DNA from: Bernardetia sp. MNP-M8
Lineage (GTDB): Bacteria > Bacteroidota > Bacteroidia > Cytophagales > Bernardetiaceae
Length of the DNA: 64,000 nt
Direction of reading: 5' to 3'
Assembly: GCF_037126285.1 (NCBI RefSeq)
Contig: NZ_CP147012.1
Span: forward strand, 4,176,676 to 4,240,675
In this document: in pieces, positions 25,531-35,322 of the stretch
Layout: the number at the start of each line of letters is the position of its first letter
How positions within the stretch are numbered: position 1 is the stretch's first letter
Program-made: the position numbers and the translations under genes
Notes under the pieces: generated by a model
Told to the model about the DNA's origin: nothing
The model's input: the letters and a program-made list of their open reading frames with translations, nothing else
Databases searched by the model: none

Positions 25531-25929
25531 CTAACTTTTTTTTCCATTCATATATTCCAGTTTTGACTGAAAAGTATAGGCAATAATTGACGCTCTTTGT
25601 TTGGCTTCTTCAGCTTTATTTCCCTCAAAAAGCTCATCAACAGTTTCTTTAAATAAAGCAAGCCAGTTTTCAAAATGAGTTGCATCAATAGGAAGAGAAA
25701 TATGTTTTTCAAATGGATTCCCTTTATAACCTCCTTCTCCAAACAAAATTCCATTCCAAAAACGATACATAGTTGGCAAATGAGTTTCCCAATGTACACC
25801 AGCAAAATCATTAAAAATAGGCGACAAAATCAAACTTTGATTTACTTTATCATAAAACGTATCGACAAGTAATTTTATATCTTTTTCGTTCTGGATGTCA
25901 TTTTTAGGTGTTTGTTGTATTGGTTTCAT
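25531..25929 (-). CDS. Group III truncated hemoglobin
   Basis: A 132-residue globin of the truncated group III class, which binds O2 or NO with heme. The pattern FYDKVNQS near residue 25, MYRFWNGILFG near 54 and GYKGNPFEKH near 67 is typical. H76 in FEKHISLP is the likely proximal heme ligand, and THFENWL completes the class signature. MKPIQQT at 25927-25929 is the preferred start. The role is probably protection from or sensing of NO/O2, as known for the class. It precedes the deoxyribosyltransferase-like gene by about 60 bases. Confidence 0.82.
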   Translation of the reverse strand: MKPIQQTPKNDIQNEKDIKLLVDTFYDKVNQSLILSPIFNDFAGVHWETHLPTMYRFWNGILFGEGGYKGNPFEKHISLPIDATHFENWLALFKETVDELFEGNKAEEAKQRASIIAYTFQSKLEYMNGKKS

Positions 25930-26062
25930 AAGTTTTGATTGAGTTTGGCTAATTGGTAGCAATTTGTATAAAATTTTTGAGATTAAAAATGTCAAATGTC
26001 ATTATTTGTGTCACTTATTAACGATTCAGATTTTTAAAGAAACTCATCATTTTTTTTATATT

Positions 26063-26090
26063 TTTGTGGGAATAAAATAAATTTACTTTG
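26063..26090 (+). promoter_or_regulatory. Possible Bacteroidota-type promoter
   Basis: A TTTG box at 26063-26066 lies 17 bases before TACTTTG at 26084-26090. This approximates the Bacteroidota -33 TTTG and -7 TAnnTTTG signals. The second box is one base short of consensus, so the call is weak. Confidence 0.3.
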
Positions 26091-26107
26091 CTCTAAAAAA
26101 GAAAACA

Positions 26108-27187
26108 TTGACAACTCCCACTACTCCACCTAGTCGTCGCATAGGATATTTAGATAGTATTAGAGGAATGGCTGCTTTAGCTGTAGTTATTTTTCATGCA
26201 AATGCGTGGCTTGATTTTACCAAAGACCCTAATTTTAATAGTAGTATTCCTACTCACATATTAAATATAATTTTCAACGGACACAATGCTGTCTGTTTAT
26301 TTTTTGTGCTAAGTGGCTTTGTCTTGTCATTGAAATATGTCAAAAAAGGAGCGCAAGAAGTATCTTATGTAGAGTTTATACTAAAAAGAGCTTTCAGACT
26401 TTACCCTGCCTATTGGTTTGTTTTGATACTTGCAGCTTTATATACAAAAAGTGATTTTTCGCTTTTCATAAAAGAATTACCAATGCTTATCACTGGTAAT
26501 CAGACACTAATTCCTCCTGCTTGGTCATTGATAGTAGAAATGAAAATGTCACTTATTTTCCTGTTTTTGTTGGTTTTGGCTGTTCGAAATATCAAAATTC
26601 TTTTTGTAGCTGCTTTTCTGTATTGGTTTTTGTTTGGCTTCGAAATCTATATTCTGCATTTTTGCTTGGGAATTTTACTTGCTATAAATTTTGAAAAAAT
26701 ACAAGAAATCAAATGGAGCAAAACAAAAAGGTATTTATTATTTCTGCTTGGGCTTTTATTGTGTTCGGTGGAGCAAATTCATTTTATAATTGTTCCTCAC
26801 GAGAATTTTAAAGAAACAAATACGCCCTTAGGTTTTTTCTTGGGAGCTTTTGGTTGTGTTATTTGGCTTATGTTGGCTATGTCTGCTCCTAAGTTTCAGA
26901 AAAAAATAGAGACTAAGCCTTTATTATTTTTAGGCGATATTTCGTATGGATTGTATATTGGTCATTGGCTTATTTTCGTAAATATTTTAGAACCTCATTT
27001 TGATTGGTTTTTGGCTAAGTTAGGTTCATATTACCTTGCTCATATTGTAGTGAGATATTTTTTAGTAACTCTTTTTTCTCTTCTATTTGCTACTTTTCTT
27101 TATTATGTGATTGAAAAACCCTTCATAAAAATGGGTTATAAAGTAGCCAAAAAGTATAGTGATAAATTAGTTTTTAAACTGAATTGA
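26108..27187 (+). CDS. Acyltransferase 3 family membrane protein (probable O-acyltransferase)
   Basis: A 359-residue polytopic protein with about ten membrane helices. The N-terminal GYLDSIRGMAALAVVIFHA is the hallmark of the acyltransferase 3 family, with the conserved Arg and His in the first helix. The family O-acetylates sugars of exopolysaccharide, LPS or peptidoglycan. No ATG precedes this conserved start in frame, and a stop lies at 26078-26080, so the TTG at 26108 is the likely start codon. The gene is a single unit between converging neighbours. Confidence 0.85.
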   Translation: MTTPTTPPSRRIGYLDSIRGMAALAVVIFHANAWLDFTKDPNFNSSIPTHILNIIFNGHNAVCLFFVLSGFVLSLKYVKKGAQEVSYVEFILKRAFRLYPAYWFVLILAALYTKSDFSLFIKELPMLITGNQTLIPPAWSLIVEMKMSLIFLFLLVLAVRNIKILFVAAFLYWFLFGFEIYILHFCLGILLAINFEKIQEIKWSKTKRYLLFLLGLLLCSVEQIHFIIVPHENFKETNTPLGFFLGAFGCVIWLMLAMSAPKFQKKIETKPLLFLGDISYGLYIGHWLIFVNILEPHFDWFLAKLGSYYLAHIVVRYFLVTLFSLLFATFLYYVIEKPFIKMGYKVAKKYSDKLVFKLN

Positions 27188-27224
27188 TTGTTTTGTTTTG
27201 CAGTAATTTGTATGAAAACAAAAA

Positions 27225-27260
27225 AAAATCCCTTCTCAAAATGAATTGAAAAGGGATTTT
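27225..27260. terminator. Bidirectional terminator between acyltransferase and clpC genes
   Basis: The 15-base arms (27225-27239 and 27246-27260) pair with one mismatch, with A-rich and T-rich flanks. It fits transcript ends from both sides, since clpC ends at 27293. Confidence 0.82.
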
Positions 27261-27292
27261 CTAGGTATATAAAACGAGAGTTCAAATTTTAC

Positions 27293-29827
27293 TTATTCCT
27301 CTGTTTTCTTTGTTTTTTGCTTTTTAATTTTGACAGTCAGTTCTGGCTCGCCTTCTTTGTGGTCTGCCATTAACGTATCGCCTTCTTGTACTTCGCCTTT
27401 CAAAAGCTCCTCTGCAACTGGGTCTTCCAAATATTTTTGGATAGCTCGGTTGAGTGGTCTTGCTCCATACTGTTTATCAAATCCTTTTTCTGATAAAAAG
27501 TCTTTTGCAGCTTCTGTAAGCTCAACTTCATAACCCAAAAGTTTGATACGATGGAATAATTTACCCAAAGAAATATCAATAATTTTGTGAATATGTTCTC
27601 TTTCAAGAGAATTAAAGACAATTACATCATCAAGACGATTCAAAAACTCAGGAGAAAATGCTTTTTTAAGTGCTTTTTGGATTGTATCTTTCATTACTTC
27701 GTCGCCTACTTCTTGTTTGGCTTGTGTAGAAAAACCTACACCTGCACCAAAATCTTTAAGCTGACGAACTCCAATATTTGAAGTCATGATAATGATAGTA
27801 TTTCTGAAATCTACTCTACGACCTAATCCATCAGTCAAGATTCCATCATCCAAAACTTGTAATAAAATATTGAAAACATCTGGGTGTGCTTTCTCAATTT
27901 CATCAAGCAAAATAACACTATAAGGCTTACGACGAACTTTTTCAGTAAGCTGTCCACCTTCTTCATAACCAACATATCCTGGAGGCGCACCTACCAAACG
28001 AGAGATAGAGAATTTCTCCATATACTCACTCATATCGATACGGATAAGCGCATCTGGACGGTCGAAAAGATAAGTAGCCAATACTTTAGCCAATTCCGTT
28101 TTACCTACACCTGTTGGTCCTAAGAAAACAAACGAACCGATTGGTTTATTTGGGTCTTTCAAGCCTACACGAGTACGCTGAATAGCTTTTGTAAGTTTTA
28201 CAACAGCTTGGTCTTGTCCGATAACCTTTCCTGTCAAGGCTTCTTTCATTCCCAAAATTTTCTGTCCTTCGCTTTGCGTAATACGTTTTACTGGAATTCC
28301 TGTCATCATCGCAATTACTTCTCCGATGTTATCTTCTGTAACTGGATAAGTCATTTTGCGTGTTTCGTGTTCCCACTTGTATTTTGCACGCTCTAATTTT
28401 TCAATTAGGCGTTTTTCTTTATCTCTAAGTTGTGCAGCCTCTTCGTATTTTTGGCTTTTGACAACTTGATTTTTTTCTACTTTTACGTCTTCGATATCAG
28501 CTTCTAGTTTCGTAATTTCTTCTGGAACGTGAATATTATTAATATGCACTCTTGCGCCAGCTTCATCCAAAACATCAATCGCTTTATCAGGCAAGAAACG
28601 GTCTGTAATATAACGCTCTGAAAGTGTTACACACGCCTTAATAGCCTCGTCATCATATTTTACGTGGTGATGAGATTCGTACTTGTCTTTGATATTATTC
28701 AAAATTTGTACGGTTTCTTCTACATCAGTAGGCTCAATCATAACCATTTGAAAACGACGAGCTAATGCGCCATCTTTCTCAATATACTGACGGTATTCGT
28801 CTAAAGTTGTTGCACCAATACATTGTATTTCGCCACGAGCTAAAGCAGGTTTGAACATATTCGAAGCATCAAGAGAACCCGATGCGCCACCTGCGCCAAC
28901 AATTGTATGAAGCTCATCAATGAAAAGAATAATATCTCTATTTTTTTCTAATTCACTCATAACAGCTTTCATACGTTCTTCAAACTGACCACGATATTTT
29001 GTACCTGCAACAAGTGAGGCAAGGTCAAGCGTAACAACACGCTTACCAAATAAAATACGAGAAACTTTGCGTTGAACGATTCGAAGGGCTAAACCTTCGG
29101 CAATGGCAGTTTTACCAACCCCTGGTTCACCTATCAAAATAGGATTGTTTTTCTTACGACGAGAAAGAATTTGAGCTACACGCTCAATTTCTTTTTCACG
29201 CCCAATGATTGGGTCTAGTTTGTCATCTTCAGCAAGTTTTGTAAGGTCTCTACCAAAGTTGTCTAAAACGGGAGTACGTGATTTTTCGGTTGCTTTTCCT
29301 TGAGTTCCACCTGTACCAGACGGTTCTCTTCCACCACCAAAAATACGTCCTTCATCATCATCATCTTCGGCAGCCGAAGTGATGGGTTTGTCTGTGTGAT
29401 ATTGGAGCATTTCTTTTACTACTTCGTAGGTAATATTAAATTTTTCTAAAATATGAGTAGCAATACTATCCTCATCTCTCAAAATAGATAAAAGCAAATG
29501 TTCTGTTCCGATTAAATCAGCTTTAAAAATTTTTGCTTCTAAATAGGTGATTTTCAAGACTTTTTCAGCTTGACGAGTAAGGGGAATATTGGCAAGATTG
29601 CGAACATTATACGTGGCTGTACCTTGTGAATGGCGTTCGATTTCAGCTTTTAATTCTTCAATCGTAACACCGAGTTTCTTTAAAATATTGATGGCACTTC
29701 CTTCTCCTTCTCGTATCATACCGAGCAATAGATGTTCTGTGCCTATATAATCATGTCCAAGCCTCAAAGCCTCTTCTCTAGCTAGAGAAATTACTTCTTT
29801 GACTCTGTCTGAAAATTTGGCTTCCAT
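27293..29827 (-). CDS. clpC: ATP-dependent Clp protease ATP-binding subunit ClpC
   Basis: An 844-residue Hsp100 unfoldase. Two Clp N-terminal repeats lie at about 4-145, followed by an acidic/glycine linker and D1 with [14 protein letters not shown] (Walker A). A middle segment with the UVR-like [13 protein letters not shown] marks ClpC as opposed to ClpB. D2 has [12 protein letters not shown], and a late TMSNIG-type sensor (IIMTSNIGV) and a GARPL motif close the protein. The C-terminal tail is Lys/Glu rich. It works with ClpP to degrade unfolded or tagged proteins. No clpP is close by. Confidence 0.95.
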   Translation of the reverse strand: MEAKFSDRVKEVISLAREEALRLGHDYIGTEHLLLGMIREGEGSAINILKKLGVTIEELKAEIERHSQGTATYNVRNLANIPLTRQAEKVLKITYLEAKIFKADLIGTEHLLLSILRDEDSIATHILEKFNITYEVVKEMLQYHTDKPITSAAEDDDDEGRIFGGGREPSGTGGTQGKATEKSRTPVLDNFGRDLTKLAEDDKLDPIIGREKEIERVAQILSRRKKNNPILIGEPGVGKTAIAEGLALRIVQRKVSRILFGKRVVTLDLASLVAGTKYRGQFEERMKAVMSELEKNRDIILFIDELHTIVGAGGASGSLDASNMFKPALARGEIQCIGATTLDEYRQYIEKDGALARRFQMVMIEPTDVEETVQILNNIKDKYESHHHVKYDDEAIKACVTLSERYITDRFLPDKAIDVLDEAGARVHINNIHVPEEITKLEADIEDVKVEKNQVVKSQKYEEAAQLRDKEKRLIEKLERAKYKWEHETRKMTYPVTEDNIGEVIAMMTGIPVKRITQSEGQKILGMKEALTGKVIGQDQAVVKLTKAIQRTRVGLKDPNKPIGSFVFLGPTGVGKTELAKVLATYLFDRPDALIRIDMSEYMEKFSISRLVGAPPGYVGYEEGGQLTEKVRRKPYSVILLDEIEKAHPDVFNILLQVLDDGILTDGLGRRVDFRNTIIIMTSNIGVRQLKDFGAGVGFSTQAKQEVGDEVMKDTIQKALKKAFSPEFLNRLDDVIVFNSLEREHIHKIIDISLGKLFHRIKLLGYEVELTEAAKDFLSEKGFDKQYGARPLNRAIQKYLEDPVAEELLKGEVQEGDTLMADHKEGEPELTVKIKKQKTKKTEE

Positions 29828-30135
29828 AAGCAGGTTGTATATTGATTTAGTAAAATTATATCTTGATTGTTGTCTGATTTGCCAAATATTGTTTTATCTA
29901 AATAATTAAATAAAAAACTTTAGCTAATTTATTTCTTACTTTTATAAATAAGCAAAAAATATCTCTTATTTACAAGTTTGAACGGCTTAAAGCTATAAAA
30001 TGTTTAGTTATATGGCTATCTAAGAAACTTCAATGATAAAATTCCAAATTTTTAATAGAATTAACTTACTGATTATCTTAGATTTAGTTTGAATCTAATC
30101 CTTTCTTTATTTGTGTAGTAATTAATAATTTATAG
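29828..30135. other. Non-coding gap upstream of clpC
   Basis: About 300 A/T-rich bases between clpC and the WbqC-like gene hold no gene or clear repeat. The clpC promoter should lie here, but no convincing -7/-33 pair was seen. Confidence 0.4.
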
Positions 30136-30801
30136 CTAACCATTTATAATTGAAGTAGCATTTGTTCCTTCATTGAATAATAAATCCAAGATACTCAAAT
30201 TGTTTTCAAAAGTAGAGTTACTTGATTTGTTTTCAGTAGTAGAACTATTACTTTCTTGTTCGTTATTTTCAAACTTATTGCCAAATGTTTGATAATATTC
30301 TTGATGTGTAAAAATGGCAGGTTTTTTTGGCGAAATTATATTTCGCTTATCTAAAATTTTGTTACTAGGTTGTTTTTCAAAACTTTCTGTTTTTTCAAGT
30401 GGAATGGAAATACGGAGGAGTTTCTGACAGATAGTCAGAAGTTTGTAATTAAATTCCCATAAAAAAGCTGGAGGATTTTCATAAATCGGTTCTAAAAAAT
30501 CAGCGTAATGAATAAAAAAAGGACTTTTACCATACGCAGATTTTATACTTTGCCAGTGCTGACGATTCCAATCTGTCGAATAATCAATCTTTACTTCTGT
30601 AATCAGTGTTTTCTGACTTCCTTTCTGTACAGGAACAGTTAGAGCTAATCTTCCATTTGCGCCCAAAATATAGGCACGGTTACGATAGCTTTGTTTATTA
30701 AAATTTTCTTTGGCTTCTAAAATTACTGTATCAGCTTTTAAAAGTGTTTTCCAATAATCTAAGCTAGGTAGATAATGAAGTTCTATTAGAGTTTTTATCA
30801 T
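30136..30801 (-). CDS. WbqC-like family protein
   Basis: A 221-residue protein. The N-terminal 160 residues match the WbqC-like pattern: LIELHYLPSLDYW at the start, NRAYILGANG near residue 41, TVPVQKG near 55, and the KIDYS...WQSIKSAYGKSPFF stretch near 70-92. Members are predicted glycan-related transferases found in O-antigen or other clusters, and the reaction is not well established. The Asn/Ser-rich segment at about 165-205 is low complexity. It appears to be a single gene, with no polysaccharide cluster around it. Confidence 0.77.
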   Translation of the reverse strand: MIKTLIELHYLPSLDYWKTLLKADTVILEAKENFNKQSYRNRAYILGANGRLALTVPVQKGSQKTLITEVKIDYSTDWNRQHWQSIKSAYGKSPFFIHYADFLEPIYENPPAFLWEFNYKLLTICQKLLRISIPLEKTESFEKQPSNKILDKRNIISPKKPAIFTHQEYYQTFGNKFENNEQESNSSTTENKSSNSTFENNLSILDLLFNEGTNATSIING

Positions 30802-31171
30802 TGAATTATAGAATGAATTTTGTGCATTTAAAAAGTAAAATTACAAATAAAAAATCATTCATTCTTAGCTGACTTGTAGCGAATAAAACTTTATACTACA
30901 ATCAAAAAAAGAATTACTTTTCTCTTCCAATGATGTTATAGGTTATAGGTTGTTGTCTTTTATTTATTAGGTGATATTTTGATGCTTAGTTTTTGTGCTT
31001 TTTTATCAACAGAGAGCTTTGAAGAAGTGGTAGCAATATGAGTAAGACAGTTTTTTTGGACTTGCCATAGTCTGAGAAACAAATTAAGTGTAGAGTAAAA
31101 ATTCTATGCTTTTTTGTCTAAATTTTAAAATCTCAAAGTTTTAGAATTGAAAAGAAAATATAACAAATAAA
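30802..31171. other. Non-coding interval between WbqC-like and tRNA-His genes
   Basis: About 370 bases without a supportable gene. A few direct GTTATAGGTTATAGGTTG repeats near 30945 are low complexity. The strong hairpin at its end terminates the tRNA transcript. Confidence 0.4.
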
Positions 31172-31206
31172 AAAAGGCAATTTCTACTATTTAGAAATTG
31201 CCTTTT
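31172..31206 (-). terminator. Terminator after tRNA-His
   Basis: A perfect 14-bp inverted repeat (31172-31185/31193-31206), followed on the minus strand by a T-run. It is about 40 bases beyond the tRNA 3' end. Confidence 0.85.
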
Positions 31207-31247
31207 GTATTTTTCTTTAAAAACTGTCATTTTTAAAATAAACTATG

Positions 31248-31322
31248 GGCGAACAGTGGGGTTCGAACCCACGACCCTCGGTACCACAAACCGATACTCT
31301 AACCAACTGAGCTATGATCGCC
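31248..31322 (-). tRNA. tRNA-His (GTG)
   Basis: On the minus strand a full cloverleaf can be read. The acceptor carries the histidine-specific extra G at -1 opposite C73, the D-arm contains AGCTCAGTTGGTTAGAG, the anticodon loop is TTGTGGT (anticodon GTG) within an ACCGA/TCGGT stem, and the T-arm is GTGGG-TTCGAAC-CCCAC. The acceptor stem has one T-T mismatch (positions 5-68). CA follows C73 in the genome. Only one tRNA gene is present here. Confidence 0.95.
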
Positions 31323-31772
31323 ATATATATAATTACAGATGTTGAAGCGTTTTTTTATGTGTTTCGTTATCTACTTCCGTAATTGTGAATACAAAGGTAA
31401 TAGCTTTAATTGAAGTTTGCAAGAGATTTAATTAACTTTTTCTGTTTTTTTTGTGAAAATTTTCTCTCAAATTTCAATATAAAAATTAAGTGTAAATTTT
31501 ATTCTTGATAACTCTTTCATTATCAATATGTAAATAAAAATTAATTTTATTTTTTGCATTCATTAACTCAACCGAACTTAACGAAAAAAAGTTCTTATCT
31601 TCTTGTTTTTTTAAAAAAAGAAGGCGAAGTTTTTATTTTAACCTAAAAAATGAGTATGTTTAATTATAAATCCAACCTTTTGAAAGCTTTTTCTTTTTTG
31701 CTAAAAGGAAACTAAAAAACAGCTCCTTAAAAAAATATCCCTTATTCCTATTTTATACATTTAAATTTCATT
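31323..31772. other. AT-rich interval upstream of the triple-TIR gene
   Basis: This 450-base gap contains poly-A/T runs and no gene. The promoter of the TIR gene should be here, but no clear -33/-7 pair was found. Confidence 0.4.
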
Positions 31773-34280
31773 ATGTCCAATCCTAATTATAAAGATATTT
31801 TTATTTCTTATGGAAGAGCAGAAAGTAAATATTTTGCTTCTCAACTACATGATTTACTAACAGCAAAAGGATATAAAGTTTGGTTTGACCAAAATGATAT
31901 TCCTTTAGCTGTCGATTTTCAAGATCAAATAGATGAGGGAATAGAAAAATCTGATAATTTTATTTTTGTGATTGCACCTCATTCTATTCGTTCGCCTTAT
32001 TGTAAAAAAGAAATTGAACTGGCTACAAAATATAGCAAACGAATTATTCCTATTCTTCATATTGAGCCTTCTGGAGAAATTATAGAAGAATTTATGGATA
32101 CTTCTATTAAAAAGCGTAATTGGCTTTACATGAGGCAAAATATAATAGAAGGAAAAGGACAACACGAATGGACAAATATTGATGATAGAGAGCAAGGAGA
32201 AGAAGGATTATTTTCTATTTTAGAAAGTCATAAAGACTATGTACGTCGTCATACAGAACTTTTACATACAGCCTTAGAATGGGAAAAGCAATATCGTAAT
32301 ACTCGTTATTTGCCTTTTGGAGATAGACAAACAGAATCTGAACAATGGTTACTTACTACCTTTAATGATGGACAACCTCCTTGCTTGCCTTCGTCTATCC
32401 ATTGTGAATTTATTGCAGAAGCTCGTAAAAATTCTGAAAACAGAATGACTGATGCTTTTGTCTCTTATGCAGAAGAAGATGAAGAAATTCGAAATAGAGT
32501 TCTACGTTCTTTATCACAACATCTTATAACTACTTGGACACACCAAATGGACATTCAGGCAGGAGGAGATTTTGATAAAGAGGTTGAAAATGGAATAGAA
32601 CAAGCCGATAATTTTATTTTCTTTATCACACACGAATCTATAAAATCAGAATATTGTAAAAAAGAACTTGCACATGCTGTAAAATACAATAAACGAATTA
32701 TTCCTTTACGAATGGATAGCGTTCCTGTTCATGATTTTCCAGTAGAAATTAGAAATTTACAATTCATTGATTTTACAGATAATAATTATGATTTTATTCC
32801 ACGTTCGAAGAATGAAAAAACTGATTATGAAAAAGATATAGATGAATTACTCAATCAAATAAATACAGACCGAGATTATTATCACAAACATAAAGTAATT
32901 CTTAATAAGGCAATTCGTTGGAAGGAACAGAATCATAATGCCAGTATTTTACTTAGAGGACATAATCTTGATGAGGCAAAAATTTGGTTAAAAATAGGTT
33001 TACAAAGAGAAACACATTTGCCTACACGTTTGCATGAAGAATTTATTAGAGAAAGTGAAGCAAAAAGTGGACAGCTCAGCACAGAGGTATTTATTTCTTA
33101 TTCAAGAGCAGACGGAGACTATGCTAGAAAGCTCAATGATGAGTTACAAGAAAATGGTAAAACAACATGGTTTGACCAAGAAAGTATTGCTTCTGGGGCA
33201 GATTTTCAACAAGAAATTTATAATGGAATAGAAGCATGTGAAAACTTTGTGTTTATTATTTCTCCTGATTCTGTCAAATCTCCTTACTGTGAAGATGAAG
33301 TGAAATTTGCTGCTCAATTAGGAAAGAGAATTATTACCATTTTGTATAGAGCAACAGAGACATTTGATATTCCGATGGAATTATCAAATATACAATGGAT
33401 AAATTTTATCCCTAATCAAGTAACTTTTCACGATTCATTTGCTGAAATGATTCGTACATTAGATACAGACCGAGCACACGTAAAAGCTCACAATCATTGG
33501 TATCAAGAAGCTCTACAATGGCAAAGACAAGGAAAAAATGATGATTTTTTACTTTTTGGAACAGAATATTTTTTGGCGCATTCATGGTATGAAGAAGCTG
33601 TTCTCAAAAAGAAAATCCCTTCTCCAAATGCCTTACAAGCCGAATATTTGGAAGCCTGTAAACAATCTATTGAAGCCAAAGAAGCAGAGAAAAAAGAAGT
33701 AGAAGAACAATTACTTACTTTAGAGAAAGCTAGAAATGCAGAAGCTAAAAAAAGAATTGAACGTCAAAAAATATTTTTAGTTATAGCTTCCTTTGCACTT
33801 CTTATTTCAATAGTTGCAGGAGTATACGCATTTATAGAAAAAGAAAGTGCTGAAAATAGTGAATTAAGAGCAGTAGAAAATGAAAGATTAGCTAAGCAAA
33901 ATGAAGAAGAAGCTATTAAAAGTAAAATGGAAGCACAAGAAGCGATTCGAAACCTAAACGAAAAAAATCAACAGTTAGAAAATGCCTTGGCAAAAATAGA
34001 TTCTGCTATACAAAAACAAAGTGTAGCAGTAAAACAAAAGATACAAGCAGAATCTATATTAGCTGTAAAAGAAGATAAATTTAAGAAAGATGGTTTTGTC
34101 AAACAAAGAACATTCTTAGAAGATAAAATGAGAATACGTGATGAAGTGCTAAAAACAAAAAAATCATTACTCAATTATGCTCGTCAATTGGAAAGTTTGG
34201 GCGTAGTGCGTACTTCAGTTAGACAGTCTATGGAAAAGCAAATTGAGGAAGATATAAAAGTATTACTCAAATCTTTATAA
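31773..34280 (+). CDS. Triple-TIR-domain membrane-anchored protein
   Basis: An 835-residue protein with three TIR domains in one chain, at about residues 7-140, 226-350 and 437-560. Each opens with a D/EVFISY-like strand and keeps the glutamate of the NADase-type C-x2-E motif: SPYCKKEIE, SEYCKKELA and SPYCEDEVK. Each is followed by a 60-70-residue helical linker with A/LEW...LLxG...WL...PT.LH.EFI features, as known between TIR and WD40/STAND parts of other proteins. A transmembrane helix at about 665-688 and a long coiled coil to the end replace the usual sensor. It may be an NAD-cleaving or signalling immune-type protein. The role is unknown. Confidence 0.85.
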   Translation: MSNPNYKDIFISYGRAESKYFASQLHDLLTAKGYKVWFDQNDIPLAVDFQDQIDEGIEKSDNFIFVIAPHSIRSPYCKKEIELATKYSKRIIPILHIEPSGEIIEEFMDTSIKKRNWLYMRQNIIEGKGQHEWTNIDDREQGEEGLFSILESHKDYVRRHTELLHTALEWEKQYRNTRYLPFGDRQTESEQWLLTTFNDGQPPCLPSSIHCEFIAEARKNSENRMTDAFVSYAEEDEEIRNRVLRSLSQHLITTWTHQMDIQAGGDFDKEVENGIEQADNFIFFITHESIKSEYCKKELAHAVKYNKRIIPLRMDSVPVHDFPVEIRNLQFIDFTDNNYDFIPRSKNEKTDYEKDIDELLNQINTDRDYYHKHKVILNKAIRWKEQNHNASILLRGHNLDEAKIWLKIGLQRETHLPTRLHEEFIRESEAKSGQLSTEVFISYSRADGDYARKLNDELQENGKTTWFDQESIASGADFQQEIYNGIEACENFVFIISPDSVKSPYCEDEVKFAAQLGKRIITILYRATETFDIPMELSNIQWINFIPNQVTFHDSFAEMIRTLDTDRAHVKAHNHWYQEALQWQRQGKNDDFLLFGTEYFLAHSWYEEAVLKKKIPSPNALQAEYLEACKQSIEAKEAEKKEVEEQLLTLEKARNAEAKKRIERQKIFLVIASFALLISIVAGVYAFIEKESAENSELRAVENERLAKQNEEEAIKSKMEAQEAIRNLNEKNQQLENALAKIDSAIQKQSVAVKQKIQAESILAVKEDKFKKDGFVKQRTFLEDKMRIRDEVLKTKKSLLNYARQLESLGVVRTSVRQSMEKQIEEDIKVLLKSL

Positions 34281-34370
34281 ATTACGACCTGCCAAAGCAG
34301 CGAAGCTAATTACGAATTTATTTTTTTTAACGGCAAGAAATTCAAAACAATTAAATAGCAAGATAATTTC

Positions 34371-34454
34371 TCACTAATCACTAATCACTAATCACTAATC
34401 ACTAATCACTAATCACTAATCACTAATCACTAATCACTAATCACTAATCACTAA
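34371..34454 (+). repeat. 12 perfect copies of TCACTAA upstream of suhB
   Basis: Twelve perfect head-to-tail copies of a 7-bp unit span 84 bases and stop 7 bases before the suhB start at 34462. Slipped-strand mispairing at such a heptamer array can change copy number and so leader or promoter spacing. Because the unit contains TAA, any translation entering from the upstream TIR frame would stop here in every frame. Confidence 0.95.
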
Positions 34455-34461
34455 ATAAAGT

Positions 34462-35322
34462 ATGACTACTAATTCATCAGATTCAACCTCTATAAATAAA
34501 ATGAAACTTGATTTGCCTTTTTTGAGAAAAGAAGTCAGTAAATTAGCTGAAAAAGTAGCTAAATTTATTTATAAGGAAGCTCAAGATTTTGATAAAGATG
34601 ACATTGAAGTCAAAAGTTTTAATAGTTTGGTTTCTTATGTAGACAAAGAAGCTGAGAAAAAAATTGTCGAACGTCTTAGAGAACTCTTACCTCAAGCTGG
34701 AATTATTGCAGAAGAAGGAACAGGAACTCCAAAAGAAGAAGGTTTTAATTGGATAATTGATCCACTAGATGGAACGACTAATTTTGTACATGGAATTCCT
34801 GTATATTCAATTAGTATTGCACTCTCATATACAAAAAATAACAAAACAGAGCTTTTAGTAGGAATTGTCTATGAAGTAAATCGTAAAGAATGTTTTGCAG
34901 CACATCAAAATGGAGGGGCAACTTTAAATGGAAAAAAAATATCTGTTTCTGGAGAAAAAGAGCTAGGCAAATCATTAATTGCAACAGGATTTCCCTATGA
35001 AGATTTTGAGAGAATAGAAGATTATCTCTTTATGATGGGAAAAATGATGAAAGCTGCACATGGTTTGCGTAGATTAGGCTCAGCAGCTGTAGATTTGTCT
35101 TTTGTGGCAGCAGGACGTTTTGAAGGTTATTTTGAATACAATCTAAATGCGTGGGATGTAGCAGCAGGCGCACTTATTGTAAAAGAAGCTGGAGGAATTG
35201 TAAGTGATTTTGAAGGAAATGAAGTTGTTGATAATTATGTTTTTGGAAAACAAATAATTGCAGCTACAAATATACATTCACAAATTTTAAAATTAGTAAA
35301 AGAAGTATTTTTAAAGAAATGA
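34462..35322 (+). CDS. suhB: Inositol monophosphatase family protein
   Basis: A 286-residue magnesium-dependent phosphatase of the IMPase family, hydrolysing inositol-1-phosphate or similar sugar phosphates. IAEEGTG near residue 90 gives a metal-ligand Glu. IIDPLDGTTNFVHG near 106 is the diagnostic metal-binding motif. LNAWDVAAGALIVKEAGG near 232 is the second one. A bacterial SuhB can also act in rRNA antitermination, but that is not shown here. It overlaps the next gene by 4 bases (ATGA), so the two are translationally coupled. Confidence 0.9.
   Translation: MTTNSSDSTSINKMKLDLPFLRKEVSKLAEKVAKFIYKEAQDFDKDDIEVKSFNSLVSYVDKEAEKKIVERLRELLPQAGIIAEEGTGTPKEEGFNWIIDPLDGTTNFVHGIPVYSISIALSYTKNNKTELLVGIVYEVNRKECFAAHQNGGATLNGKKISVSGEKELGKSLIATGFPYEDFERIEDYLFMMGKMMKAAHGLRRLGSAAVDLSFVAAGRFEGYFEYNLNAWDVAAGALIVKEAGGIVSDFEGNEVVDNYVFGKQIIAATNIHSQILKLVKEVFLKK

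Noticed and set aside
34371-34454. CRISPR-like array
   Set aside because: The units are 7 bp and have no spacers, so it is a simple tandem repeat.
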